Source: Pteria penguin | Lineage: Eukaryota > Mollusca > Bivalvia > Pterioida > Pteriidae | Assembly: GCA_035048485.1 (NCBI GenBank) | Contig: CM068586.1 | Span: 49,812,433-49,876,432 of the forward strand | Reading direction: 5' to 3' | DNA: 64,000 nucleotides | Shown: positions 12,125-23,787 of the stretch, in pieces | Layout: the number at the start of each line of letters is the position of its first letter | How positions within the stretch are numbered: the first letter of the stretch is position 1 | Notes under the pieces: model-generated | What the model saw: only the letters and a program-made list of their open reading frames with translations | What the model was told of the DNA's origin: nothing | The model's database searches: none | Position numbers and translations under genes: made by a program

Positions 12125-13455
12125 TACCTGTCATACCCGTATCCATAGATAAAGCAGTGTGGCACCTTTTTTGAGTGGGCCAGCGACGTGCCAGAAATCA
12201 TTTTCATGATAATAACATGCAAGGTGTAAATCCACATTATTATATTGCTAGGTCTCTTTATTCCTCTACATACAGTATATTGGTAAATACAGTCGACCAG
12301 TAAATCTCCAGTTTCGACAGAGCCTTCTGATGATATCATGCACATGTTTTACGCCAATGATAAAAAATCTACTGCCGAACCAAGCCTGATTTTATTCACA
12401 ACCTCATAACTTTTTAATTGATGTTTGGATTTCTGATGCATGTGTTCATGTCTTGACGTACAATGTAAATTATCTTTGTATTAAACTTGTTGGTGTTCAA
12501 CCCATAGAAATGATTAGTTGATTTTTGTTTAGTATCACTATAAAAGTACTGTACGTATTTGGTATTGGCATCTGTCTGATGCAGGGCATACAAATTTAAA
12601 CCTTGGCAACAGACCCATCCAAATCAGTGACGATATTTTACGTGATCAGGGCCTCGGTTTAAAGTTGTATACCTTACAATTCGGCATAATTTTAAAAATT
12701 TGGGCATGTAAAACAAAATCTGTATTTTTGTCGTATGGCTAAAGTTATTAACTTTGCGTTAATAAATTTTGTTGTTGCTTCAAACCTCGGAGATATCAAA
12801 ATCATAAGAAAATACTTCGTAAATAAAGTTGGTATTACATAAATACAACAATACTCAGACTTCGCGCATGCACAGTTTAATCAAAACAAATACGATGAAG
12901 GGAGCCTTCAAAAGAAAACGATTTCAGTAAATACTAACTTTAGCAGACTCTAATGCAGATTTTAAAAGTAACTCGTCACGTTTATTTTCCTCGCCCTCCA
13001 TCAGTGTCCATGATGCGGCGGCTTCCGAATTAGATCACGAAATAAGTTGGTTGTAAACATTCTGTTTACAAACATCGCATTTTAGACACCAATATCTAAC
13101 TTAATACGACAAATTTGATTACAACATTTGCAAGCCCCCCCCCCTTTTTTTTAAATTGTTTTAGGCTTATATATATAATCAAAACAACTTTGAATAAATT
13201 AACCTATAATATGCAAAGTATTAGCGAACATAGGGTTTTAATTTTACTGTCTTATTCGAAAGACCGGACGCGGGCACGACCAAGCATTTCTATAGATAAC
13301 GCTCTCCCGTCACCCCCGTGATATGTTTTTGTGATTGGGAGAGTAGCTTTACATGTGCAATTTTCCCGCTTTGGAAAGTTATTACCCAATCATTGAATAT
13401 CTTCATTTTACCAATTTGGGTTTGTTTTAGCCATAGATTGAAACTTATTCCAATA
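12125..13455. other. Upstream non-coding region of PLE-2 and unclassified DNA
   Basis: A 73-codon ORF at 12124-12345 (-) has no recognisable domain and is probably leader sequence. A C run then T run lies near 13134-13150. A CTGATGA at 12327 lacks the rest of a hammerhead (see rejected items). Confidence 0.4.
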
Positions 13456-13459
13456 TCAA

Positions 13460-13530
13460 TCATTCGGCCACGAGCATCACTGATGAGACATAAGTTGTCG
13501 AAATGCGCATCTGGTGCACAAAATTAAAAG
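13460..13530 (+). ncRNA. Hammerhead ribozyme (type I-like, minimal stem III)
   Basis: The catalytic core is complete: CTGATGA 13480-13486; stem II GACA/TGTC (13487-13490 with 13496-13499, loop TAAGT); GAAA 13500-13503; an almost absent stem III around the loop GCGC; cleavage triplet ATC 13509-13511; stem I TGGTGC 13512-13517 pairing with GCATCA 13474-13479 (one G-U). Such short stem III ribozymes occur in PLE pseudo-LTRs and retrozymes and often act as dimers (established knowledge). Cleavage would be after C13511. It is transcribed opposite to PLE-2 and abuts module A. Confidence 0.9.
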
Positions 13531-13534
13531 GTAT

Positions 13535-13590
13535 ATGGCTCCATGGTGACTTCTGCCACATAACTGAGCCGGTAACTCCTCTTTTTTCTT
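13535..13590 (+). repeat. Module A repeat
   Basis: GGCTCCATGGTGACTTCTGC to CTCCTCTTTTTTCTTC. Compared with the 39.3 kb locus, module A sits exactly between AATTAAAAGGTATAT and CTATATTTATTA, as though inserted there. Confidence 0.85.
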
Positions 13591-13789
13591 CTATATTTAT
13601 TACAACCACCAGGCCGGTGTCACTGCTGGTGGACTGATATTCACCGAGGGCATCATAAGTCTAGTTTTCAGTACGTTTGTACTTACGGTCTACTTTTCGG
13701 TGCTTTTGTACTGACATACAATATATACTTAAAAAGTTCACTCATGATAAAAGTATATTATGCACGGAAAAAAAACGTCATTACAAAAA

Positions 13790-13935
13790 CATTCCATTGT
13801 GCTGCGGTTACGATACCGACTTCGGACGGTCAATTGAAGTAACAAATGTCATTCAACTGGTCTGATTAACTGGTTTACGGAATCCGTACCGCACTGTTAG
13901 TCAGCGTGCAACGCTCAAGAAAAAGTCTGTATTGG
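13790..13935 (-). repeat. Module E, 5' side of PLE-2
   Basis: On the - strand: GAGCGTTGCACGCTGACTAAC, then TTGACCGTCCGAAGTCGGTA and CCGCAGCACAA. It corresponds to 2280-2660 upstream of PLE-1 and has the same relation to the ORF strand. Confidence 0.6.
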
Positions 13936-15485
13936 GAGTTTGGAGTTGTTGAATCATAACATTGTCATTCTGATAAATAAAGTCAATAGGTATTGTTAAC
14001 GTCCAGAGATAATGGCTTCCGATGTTACATAATAGGGCTATTATGATTGCTGTTGCATTTTAAAAACTTTTTAAAAGAGAAAACAACAAGATATCTGGTA
14101 ATATTTCTTTAGGATAGGCATAGTAGGCAACATAAATCCCAAGTTACAGACTGTAAGTGAAAGTGTTAACATTATTCTCAACTCAAAGCCTTCATTCCAA
14201 CCCTTATAAAATTCAACCTGAAAGGCATGAAATTATCAAATAAACTTCTTTGCTGCTGCAAGTACTCTTCATTTATTTCGTAAAAAAGTTAAGATGGTCT
14301 GCATGTATTAAGCCATATTTCAGACATGCCTAGGAAATTACAGAACTTGAGCCTTGTCACAAATTACTAAATAATCGTCTGTAAAACATTGATTAATATT
14401 ATATTGTAAGGATCAGATATGTTTTAAAGGCATTTCATTTTAGTTGAGTGGATTTTGTCGTTGGGTAAATAAATTTTGACCAGTCATTTTCCCGTGGATG
14501 AGTGGCCAGTGGGCAATAATTAAAAATTCTAGAGCACAGCCAAAGGTGGGGGAATAGAATACAGTCCTCCCGATCACACAGTGAGATTAATACCACTGCC
14601 AGTGTCACTGGATCACACCGGCTCCTCATGAAATGAATTAAAAAAAAAACAAATTGGTCTTCCATCACTTATTGCTAACGTCAATATTCTAAAAAGACAA
14701 ACAATAATGTCTGTGTTTACTGGCTGTTTAAATGGATCTGTAAGGATATAAAACGATAACTAAAATGAAAAAAAGGGGAACGTTAGGTCAATAGATAACA
14801 GAATTCTCGATTCCACTGACAGCGGATAGCAGGTGAAAGGTAGAGATTGTGCTGTTGAAGTGGTTTAAGGAAGTTTTGTTGGCAAAGAACAGCATACATC
14901 ATAAAATTAACTTATCTGAGAAAGATTGTTGAGGTTAGTTTGGTTGCATTCGTCTGAGAATCCTGGAAGTCGATTTGGGCATAGAAAGTGTCCCTCCCCC
15001 TTTTTTGATTATATAATGATGTTTCGATTAAACTCGCGGCTCGTCGCAAAAAGACTCAAAATGCATAACTTCATATCCCTGTGCGGTTACATATCTTTTA
15101 TCAACTTACACGACACCTTCGGAACACTTTTAGAGTTTAGGCTGATATATAGTTGTGTCCGAAGTGCTATGTACGATGGTTTTTGTCAAATGCTCGATAA
15201 ATAGTAATCATAAACATGGGTTCCTTAAACAACTTTACTTATATATAGCGAATTAAGAAAACCTACAGCATTTTTCTGTTGCCCTCTTAAAGGCCATATT
15301 AAACCATTTCGATTTACATGCAACACGCACGTATCAAGAACGTTCTTTCCTAAAATGAAATTTTGAACAACTGGTTTTTAAAATAGATAGACGTCGGACG
15401 ATTGAAGGCATAAACTTATTTGCTAAACAGTTATGAACGTCGAGTTTTACTCCGCAAAATATTTAATTCACGGTGGGTGTGGCTA
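13936..15485. other. No gene seen
   Basis: ORFs at 14435-14668 (-) and 14926-15204 (+) show no recognisable domain. No clear repeat found. Confidence 0.4.
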
Positions 15486-15491
15486 GCCAAA

Positions 15492-15575
15492 CAGACGCTT
15501 CTTCTCTAGGTCTCACCTCTGAATTTCAAGGGTCTGTGAATGTCCACTGTGGTACATTGTTGTAAGTAGCATTGT
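15492..15575 (+). repeat. Module C repeat
   Basis: GACGCTTCTTCTCTAGGTC, TCACCTCTGAATTTCAAGGG, TCTGTGAATGTCCACTGTGG. This family recurs seven times in the window. Confidence 0.65.
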
Positions 15576-15729
15576 CATGTCACACCAGTAACCAGTTATT
15601 TCACAGTAACTAAAATATCTGTATTCCCTATACTATACAGCAGTATTCTTACTGCTTATGACATATACTTATTTTATTCTGTGACAGCGAATAATACTAT
15701 TTCGCTTATACTTATGGCACCACGACGGT

Positions 15730-15910
15730 GTGACCGGTCGGCAGGGGATGCTTACTCCTCCATCGCACCTTATCCCACCTCTGTTCTGACTGAGGTCGGT
15801 GATTGTTTATATTATATTTACATATGTATTATCGTGTTTCTTCGAGTTGTGGATTTCGGAACAATATCTTGGATTTGTACCAGTTATTTTCGTATTTTGC
15901 AAAATATTTA
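15730..15910 (+). repeat. Module C repeat, variant with GACCGGTCGGCAGGGGATG start
   Basis: TGCTTACTCCTCCATCGCAC and TTATCCCACCTCTG are followed by an AT-rich tail ending TTTCGTATTTTGCAAAATA, which resembles the tail at 16485-16500. Confidence 0.65.
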
Positions 15911-15989
15911 GGAGACCAGAAAAAGTCCCCTTAATTCAAGGGTATCCTTTATGGCAACATAAATACTCGTGGTCCTCTTAGCCAATCAC

Positions 15990-15993
<4 letters not shown>

Positions 15994-16082
<89 letters not shown>

Positions 16083-16102
16083 CTAATATATTGTTATATT
16101 GA

Positions 16103-16156
<54 letters not shown>
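15994..16156. repeat. (TA)n then (AAT)n microsatellites
   Basis: An uninterrupted TA tract to about 16082, then after 20 bases an AAT tract from about 16104. Naiads are reported to prefer microsatellite targets, and several module copies lie close by. Confidence 0.95.
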
Positions 16157-16159
<3 letters not shown>

Positions 16160-16370
16160 ATCCTTTGAAGCCCATTTTATTATCTTCCATTAAAACGAAG
16201 GACCAGATTATAAGCATGCATGATGGCGTCTAGCGGCATTTTGTGTTGTGTTTTGCGTGTCATGAAAGTTTGACGTATAGTTCACATAAGATTACAAAAA
16301 CACTTAAAAACAAGTTGATGTGTGTAATAAAAGATTTAAAGAGCATTCATGGTTGATGTGGCTTCCTTTT

Positions 16371-16503
16371 CAGGAGATGCTTACTGCTCCAGGGCACCTG
16401 GTCTAAATTCTAAATTTTAGGGGTCCGTGAATGTTGGTTGTTGTGCATTGTTGTTAGGGCCAGAGTCAATTGATACCAGTCACTTTCGTATTCTGCAATT
16501 AGG
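16371..16503 (+). repeat. Module C repeat, long copy
   Basis: CAGGAGATGCTTACTGCTCC, GGGCACCTGGTCTAAATTC, AGGGGTCCGTGAATGTTGG, then CAGTCACTTTCGTATTCTGC. This gives the fullest view of the module. Confidence 0.7.
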
Positions 16504-16936
16504 TAAAACAACCAAGGCAGGAATGCTACTTTATCCCCTTTTTATTTTCGATCGAGTACATATTTCAACTGCACTAGCAATAAAAATACAAGTTAAGAAT
16601 CACGACAACACTTGCGACAAAGAGCAGCACCACACTTGCGCGAGACACCGAACCAAAACTGATAGTATCGTATAAACTTTTATAAAACGTTCAAACATCC
16701 TGATTTTTTTTTATTTTGTCAAAACCTAAAACTTACGGAAAGAATTAGGGCTTTCGACAAAAAAACCGATCGATTAACAACTTTTTATCTAAAGATCAAC
16801 TTAATATTTATCCATATATCCAGTGGAACTCAAGACAAAATACACAACTGAGAGCGTATCTTCTACTTGATACATCAATGTCGGAAGTTTTTAATTCATT
16901 GAGACGATCCAAAATGAAATTTGTTGAAAAAAGAAA

Positions 16937-17218
16937 TCTCCTGCGGCATTTACTTTATAGATTAACAAAAAAAGGAAAAAAGAGAGAGGGAGGGAGAGGA
17001 AAAAAGCCTCCTTTCGTTTTGAATTACAAAACTTTTTCCAAATATCATATATGAATTTACACTCGACAAAAAGCAATACATAATGCACATGCATTTGTTT
17101 TTTTGAAATTGAGTTTATATAAAAGATACAAAAATATTTAGGACAGGTGTGAATATTTCTGGAGAAGAGAAGAAAGTGGACTACGACGTATATTGGCACG
17201 TAAGATATTCAGCATGCC
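16937..17218 (+). pseudogene. Decayed fucosyltransferase exon (third copy of the array)
   Basis: The nucleotide sequence follows the exon at 18748-19894: CTCCTGCGGCATTTACTTTA (for the WHPIYK region), then a purine-rich insertion at about 16967-17008. Next come GAATTACAAAACTTTTTCCA, ATGCACATGCATTTGTTTTT, GGACAGGTGTGAATATTTCT, and after a deletion GGACTACGACGTATA (the NWTMTYRR region). Frames are destroyed and about half of the exon is missing. It lies 1.5 kb upstream of the first intact copy on the same strand. Found by eye; an alignment would give the divergence. Confidence 0.75.
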
Positions 17219-17393
17219 CTACATACTCAAGAAGTTAATGGCTTGCTTGTTTGAAGAGCGGTGCGACATCCCTCCCAGGTGAAAAGAATAATTGCTCTAT
17301 ATACGCCACCCACAGGAGAATCAGAGTTGTGACAGATGTGCAAACATTGGATTGAATGAGCTTCGCCGTCCCTCAGGCGGCGCTTTTGTACTA

Positions 17394-17845
17394 CAGTTAG
17401 GTGTAGTCCTAACCTTACATAAAGTGCACTTCAAGTTAACTTTATGACTGCTTTTCAAGTTTACTTGGCGACAATAGAAAAAACTTGGAATCAAGTTTAG
17501 TAGTAAACTCCAAGTGCACTTCAAGTTTAGTTTACTTTCTATATACATGTACATTTACTATATTTTTCTATTAAAACAGGGGTTTTTTTTATAAAATATG
17601 CAATTGTACATAATAAGACAATTATTTCTATCGTGTTATACGAAACTGGATAATTGTAATAAATATACGTGAAAAGTAAACTTGGTGTCACCTGATAGTA
17701 TACTTGAAGACGGGATTACTTTAAAGTAAACTTGACATCAAGTGCACTTGACTAAACTTTATGACTGGTATTCAGGACGAAAAACTAAACTTGAAGCGCA
17801 CTTGTCAAGTGCACTTGAATGTAAGGTTAGGACTGCACCCAACTG
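17394..17845. mobile_element. Tc/mariner-type MITE (452 bp, 27-bp TIRs, TA duplication)
   Basis: The left end CAGTTAGGTGTAGTCCTAAC is matched by the inverted right end (CAGTTGGGTGCAGTCCTAAC as reverse complement), each continuing CTTACA. TA flanks both sides (17392-17393, 17846-17847). The interior is non-coding and packed with AAGTGCACTT palindromes (about 17422, 17513, 17740, 17810) and CAAGTTTAC words. Confidence 0.88.
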
Positions 17846-17847
17846 TA

Positions 17848-18547
17848 TGAGTTAGAAAAGACGTTAAACGTTAGCAACCTCATGGCTTCATTTTTCTTTA
17901 CGTCATCTTTGCGGAAATACGTTTTATTTCCTCCCTTTACATTAGGACCGTAGTTAATGGCGGCGAGGCCCATTATATCAAAATGCCATCCTGTGGTTAC
18001 TTTTCCCCAGTATATCTATGGATCAGTTTCAAAAGGCCATTCTGTTAGAGTTAACTGCCGTTGTTGGGCACCTTCTGAGTCAACCCGTATTTATTCATTC
18101 ACATTTTTACAATATTGAAATACCTCATTTGAAACAGGCATTCCTAATTTCTCATTTATGATACTTTAACAATATTGAAAAAAGATAGGCAAATCAGAAA
18201 AGAAATTTACAAGTTTACTGTATGAAACCCTTTTGAATTAATCATCATTTTTGATTGAATTATACACGGAATTGCAGAGTTTCAGATACAAGACGGTTTC
18301 CATCGGTAGGTAACGACTATCAATTTGATCATCACATATTTAGGTAATTGATTTATTATGAAATTGATCTATTACTGTATTGTATTTATTTTCTGTATTG
18401 TGGGTTTTTTCCCAACTATTGATTTACATTCTCTAGCCATGTATTGATCTTTCTTGTCTATCTTATATATTTCGCTCCTTTCTATTTAACTTATGAATTT
18501 AGTTTGGTATGTGAGGATGAACATAAAACAACTTTTAATGAAATAAA
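17848..18547. other. Intergenic or intronic sequence upstream of fucosyltransferase copy 1
   Basis: No recognisable exon for the N-terminal cytosolic segment was found. The ORF at 18444-18767 reads through hairpin and intron sequence and is not considered real. Confidence 0.4.
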
Positions 18548-18670
18548 GAACAATAAACTCGGATTCCATATATATCGGTCTCCTGACCTTTTTTCGTCTG
18601 GTGAATTTATTAGAAATTCTAATAAGTTCACCAGGAGACCGATATATAGTGAATTCCGAGTTTATTGTTC
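18548..18670. repeat. Module B hairpin (inverted PLE terminal sequences)
   Basis: Left arm GAACAATAAACTCGG...TATATCGGTCTCCTG...GTGAATTTATTAGAA mirrors the right arm with a small asymmetry. The words match the terminal repeats of PLE-3 (TTTCGGTCTCCTGACC and TTCTTCTAGTGAATG at 50517-50548). It ends about 77 bp before the splice acceptor at 18747. Confidence 0.85.
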
Positions 18671-18747
18671 ATTATTTTATGTTACTTGCCTTTGGAGAAC
18701 TTGTGAGATGTTTCAGCTTTTAATATATCTTCTTTTTTCTATTTCAG

Positions 18748-19894
18748 TCTGTTCGTTTCTTTGGTGACCTTTACCTGTTGGCTGGTTATCACCCAAAATG
18801 TCGATATAGATGAGGTCATCCATCCAGTATCTAAGCTCCACCGACTACTTCCCTTTCATACCTTTTCTCAAATGCAATCTAGGCTGCGATTACATTCACA
18901 GAATACTGAAACAATGATGCAAAATGTTGAAAGGAACGAAACAAAAAGAATTCTCCTGTGGCATCCCATTTATAAAAGTCAAGCCTTCGTGCGCAATGAA
19001 TTCCAAAAATATTGCCCTGATATAAAATGTGAAATTTCAGTTGACAGAAAGCATGTACATAATGTCCATGCAGTTGTTTTTGAGGTTGAGGGTGTATATA
19101 ATGTTCCCAAGAAATACTCAGGACAGGTCTGGATATTTATGGATCAGGAAGCACCGTCTTACTTACCTAATGGAATTAAGAAATGGAATAATCTGTTCAA
19201 CTGGACTATGACGTATAGGCGCGATTCAGATATTCCATTATTTTACGGGGGTGTTGTTAAAGGATCTACAACAGATAGTGTTTCCCAAATTAAAACGAAA
19301 TTAAAAAAGGATATCTTATGGTTTGTTAGTCACTGTAAAACTCCAGGAAAAAGAGAAAATCTTATTCGCACTCTTCAAAAAAATTTCACTATCGACGTTT
19401 TCGGAAGATGTGGTAAAGGATTACCAAATTGTACAAGAGGGAAACTATGCATTGATAGCTCATATAAATATTATTACGCGGCAGAAAACGCTCATTGCAG
19501 GGACTATATAACGGAGAAACCTTTAAAGTGTTATGAGAAGTACATAATTCCTATCGTGAGTGGTGGGCTAACCTATGACCTTTACTTACCCCCTTCCTCT
19601 TATATCGACGTCAATAAATTCAAAACTGTAGAACATCTAATAATGTTTCTCAAGCACATAGGTGGCAATGAGATAGAGTATAACAAGTATTTTACTTACA
19701 AACGTTCGTACCATCATGTCAATACTGACAATCTTCACAGAGAGATGAAGCGCAATCCATATTGTGAGCTATGCCGTAGACTATTCCATAGGGAAAAATA
19801 TAGAAGAGTGTACAATAATATCCACGACTGGTGGAGAGGGAATGAGAAAGACTCTGGATATATGTGCCCTAAAGAGGAATTAGTTCGCTTATAA
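18748..19894 (+). CDS. Alpha-1,3-fucosyltransferase (GT10), copy 1, terminal exon
   Basis: A Golgi type II membrane enzyme moving fucose from GDP-fucose onto GlcNAc of glycans. The exon starts after a pyrimidine-rich acceptor ending CAG at 18747, and the frame gives an anchor LFVSLVTFTCWLVITQ without an ATG, so the true start is in an unseen upstream exon. A stem of about 50 residues follows. Then come the GT10 N-terminal domain (ILLWHPIYKS; SGQVWIFMDQEAPSYL; FNWTMTYRRDSD, ~145) and the C-terminal donor domain (DILWFVSHCKTPGKR; VFGRCGKG; AENAHCRDYITEK, ~240; IIPIVSGG). The tail has CELCRRLF and HDWWRGNEK. Family proteins usually have FENS where this has AENA. About 380 residues is normal for the family. 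It is similar to the copy at 46176 throughout, least in the stem. Substrate preference cannot be told. Confidence 0.93.
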
Positions 19895-22800
19895 TGTTAT
19901 TTATCGTGTTTTTGCTGGCGTCTTTGATTGCTGTAGGAGTCTGACTTGTACATTCTAAGGTTCGAATTTCGCGAAAACCTCAGAAATGGAAAAGATGTGT
20001 GGGATGGAGAAATGGGAGAGAAGAGATAGGAGGAAGAACACGATGGGAAAGGCATGCAAAAAGGGATAAGGACTTAAATGGGGCAAAAGGAACAGAAGGA
20101 GAGAAGCAAAAAGGAGGGGAGTCATACTTATTTGTCCCCATATAATGATATATTTGTCATTTTAGTTGTGTATTTGAGGAAAGACTCTGCAATTCAAATA
20201 TTGTTCTGCATGAAGTAGTAGAGACTAGTTAAATGAGGAAAGGGAAGGGAGAAAAGGTATAAGCAGCCCATTTATTCCTGCCTTAACTTAGACAAAATGA
20301 AATATAGGCGATCTAACAATACATTACATATCAACAGACTTGCCCATAGTCATTTTGATGATAGGGCCACAATCCATTCATTGCGTAATTTTGCAAATTT
20401 GATACCATTAACGTTATTGTACCTCCACTCGATCACTAGAAGGGAATAAAAGTTTTATCTACAGCTGGTGAAAAAGTTGCCGGTCTGGTTTTATTTAGTA
20501 TGAAACATCCATACGTTTGAGTAATTGTGGGCAAAAAACGATACTTATTGCAATGCAAAGTCTGTATTGTGTCACTTTCTCTTAATAAAATATGTGTGTC
20601 ATTTAGTACTGTAATAAAGGAGCGTTTCAAACAACTGACTCAACACACACTGCCACAATATATACATTCACATAAAATAGTTTTGTAAAACTGGTATACG
20701 GACTTCTGAATGTAAAACATGAACATGGAACATATAACACGACCATGTCAGTCAAGTCTTCACTCAATATAGACTGCTCATGTGTTATCTACTGAAATAG
20801 AAAATTTCAAGATACATATCATAAAAGTCACTGTGGGATTTTCGATCTTAAATCCGAAACATGTGAGCTCAACATAAAAATGATATTTCAACATTTTCCA
20901 AAAAGCTCTATCGTATATCATAATGTACAAGAATTAAATTAATCTTGACGTCGGAAGGGTTATTTTTGTGAATATGGCAGTACAATGAACCTGATACTCT
21001 TTATACACTTGTATATATTGAATTTAGGTAAAGAGAATTAACATTAAATAACGTAAATGAAAGTAACATCTTATGGCAAATCTTGTGAATTCATCAAGTA
21101 TTTTATATATCTGAATTTTGCAAGAGGACATTTTGTACATAAAATGAGCCATGAAGATTTATGGCAAGTTGTAATTCATGAAAAAGGATTATTACTTTAT
21201 TTTGTGAGAGGACATTTTGTACATGAGACGCATAGCAACTGAAGATTTATGGCAAGTTTTAATTCTTTACAAAGGGACGTATTACTTAATTTTATCCTGC
21301 TAAACTCAGCAAATATTACACACCAGTTATCAAAATTTAAGTTGTCGCATACGTTTAATCCGGATAGATATTGACATCTTTATTAAGTGTAGTAAATCAT
21401 GACCAAGGGTTTTTAAGAGGGAAACCATATCCGAAATATTAATCTAGATAAGGATCTGCAGCCATTACACCTCTAATAGTTTATCACTACATGTGTTATT
21501 ATTTATACTATTATTGCTAGCAGCAGCAGCAGTAGTCGTATTAGTAGTAGTGGTCATAGAAGTATTAGTACTTGTAGTAGTAATAGCAGCAGCAACTAGT
21601 ATTTGTTTTGTTTTGAACCTATCATCTCACACACGTTAAATGTCGTCCTCAAGATCATTTTACTTTGTTTATCATGTAATATTTTTGTAGTCATAATTTG
21701 TTGGTATATTTGATAGGATAAAATTATCAGAACTTAAATCTGCACTAGCTGTCGTTTTCCGTCTTAAAACAAATGCTGTGATCTTTAACCCTGGACTCTC
21801 TCCTGAAGTTAGCCCCTTTATACGAAATTACATTGTTATATTCGTTCGATAAGTATTGGAAAAATTAATTAAAATGCAATTAAATACTTACGACCTACCC
21901 GCACAAAATCGGTAATTTTTTCTTCACTTGGCATGCCCAGTGTATCAATAACCTAGCCAACTAACGCGAGATCAGGATACTTTCAATAATAACAACAACA
22001 ATATTGACGAACATAGAGCTATCAAAGATGAGACGTCCCCCATTAAAGACAGAATTCGAGGGCATCTGGGATTAAAAAGACTGGGACGAAACATTGTTTA
22101 GAACAAGGATAACATAAGAGTTGCATTGGAGCGATGGGATGCTGTGAGAGTTGTCAAATTGCAGAAAATACTTGGTGAGTGTTTACATTTTTCCACACCA
22201 CGTGGAAATGTCTTTGCATTGATTACTTACGTCTTTGCATTATGAAAACGGTTCAATAATTACTGTCATTATATAAGGTAGTCTCTGATATCTAATTGTT
22301 CATGATAATATGCAAAGCGGACGACATAATGAAAATATATACATCTTGTAAGTTGTATATATAGGGAAAATTCAAGTTAGGGCTCTAAAAAGGAACCATG
22401 CAACTATCTTATAGGAAGTATTTTGTTCATTTATACTTCTTTTAATAATGAAAAATGACAGAATAACCTTGCAAAGTGTCGTTCTATAATCTCTGTTTAG
22501 ATTAAAATCATTCATATTGTATTCATAGATATTATCTTTGCTCACATGTATATATTATATATATGTACTCTTAGCCAGGACACTTAAGCTCAGCAGTTGA
22601 GCATGCTTAAAACATTAATCTTGTAGCCTTTTTTTCTTCCATTATCTTTAAAATAAATTTTCCACACCTAACAGCCAGGGCCTGTTGGGGTTGTACATGA
22701 ATAATGTAGATCTATATATTTATAGATGCATAATTCATTCACTGTTGCATGCATGTTTCTCTCGTCATATCCTTCAAATTTGATAATGATTTATGGTGAA

Positions 22801-23787
22801 AATTAATGACTGTGTGGGAACTGCAACAATTAACAATCATCTTGGATAGATATATCTGTATCGACATGTATTCTTCCCATGCCAACAATCAATTGAAAAC
22901 CTCACATACTGAAATACACCTCAAAACAAAGATATATTGTTTACTGATGAGAGATGGCTGAACTTCAGTTAATAGGCAATGTCAAATGTAATCGACATTC
23001 TTGGATTCAAACTTAGGTCCCATAGCTACAATGTATCTGGGATTGACTCTATCAGTTGTATACAGTTTAACATTTATAAAGTAAAACGTTAAATCTATTA
23101 GGTAAATGAAACTAATTTGATGGTGAATTGTATAAAGGGTATATACTACATAAAAAATTAAAAATAATATCTTGTAGAATTGTGGTATGATTGAGCCAAC
23201 AAGGATTCTTGGGGTTTTCTTGTCACATATACACATGTATTTGTTATTTTAGGGCACCATGAATAACATCATCAATGTTAATATCCAAAAGAACTTAAAG
23301 AAGAGGAGCCATTCAAGTCTATTATTATTATTATATTCAGGCAGCCATCTCTATGATTCACTGTTTGTTAAAAGGAATCGAAAGCATCATGCATCGTTCA
23401 GGTAATTTAAACAATTTGCTTTCAAAAAAATTACGTATGTGTTTTATTACATTTTATATTATAAAAGGTGCCTTTTGAAATACATGTCTTAGTTATACAT
23501 GTAAATTATATGATATGGAAAAAAAAACTATTCAGGGTAACATACATGTATGTAACATGTTTTTATTGAGTCCAAAAAGTTGAAATTTGAGTCATATTAT
23601 GGACTGACTACTGAAAATATCATTTTACTGCCCATAAGACATGTCAAATGAAACAGTTAAATTTATTAGAGATAATACAAATAGTAGCAACATATGAAAT
23701 ACACACATGTATGGGAAATTCTTCCATGTAAATAGGTAAGATATCTAGTAGTGTTTCTTATTATACCTCAAGCAAACGAAGTTGGGG
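19895..23787. other. No gene seen; purine-rich tract and local duplication
   Basis: About 80 bp after the stop resemble the 3' flank of copy 2 (TTATTTATCGTGTTT). A G/A-rich strand runs at 19981-20126. A degenerate ~87-bp duplication lies at 21110-21265, with GAGGACATTTTGTACAT and GAAGATTTATGGCAAGTT each occurring twice. Trinucleotide AGC/AGT runs are near 21518-21600. ORFs are not convincing. Confidence 0.45.

Noticed and set aside
12327..12375. CTGATGA as a possible hammerhead near the PLE-2 start
   Set aside because: No GAAA box after a stem II and no compatible cleavage triplet on that strand.
15994..16082. Long TA tract as an origin or centromeric signal
   Set aside because: Simple microsatellite; no other supporting feature.
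18444..18767. ORF upstream of fucosyltransferase copy 1 as an upstream exon
   Set aside because: It reads through the module B hairpin and the intron polypyrimidine tract; no counterpart exists upstream of copy 2.
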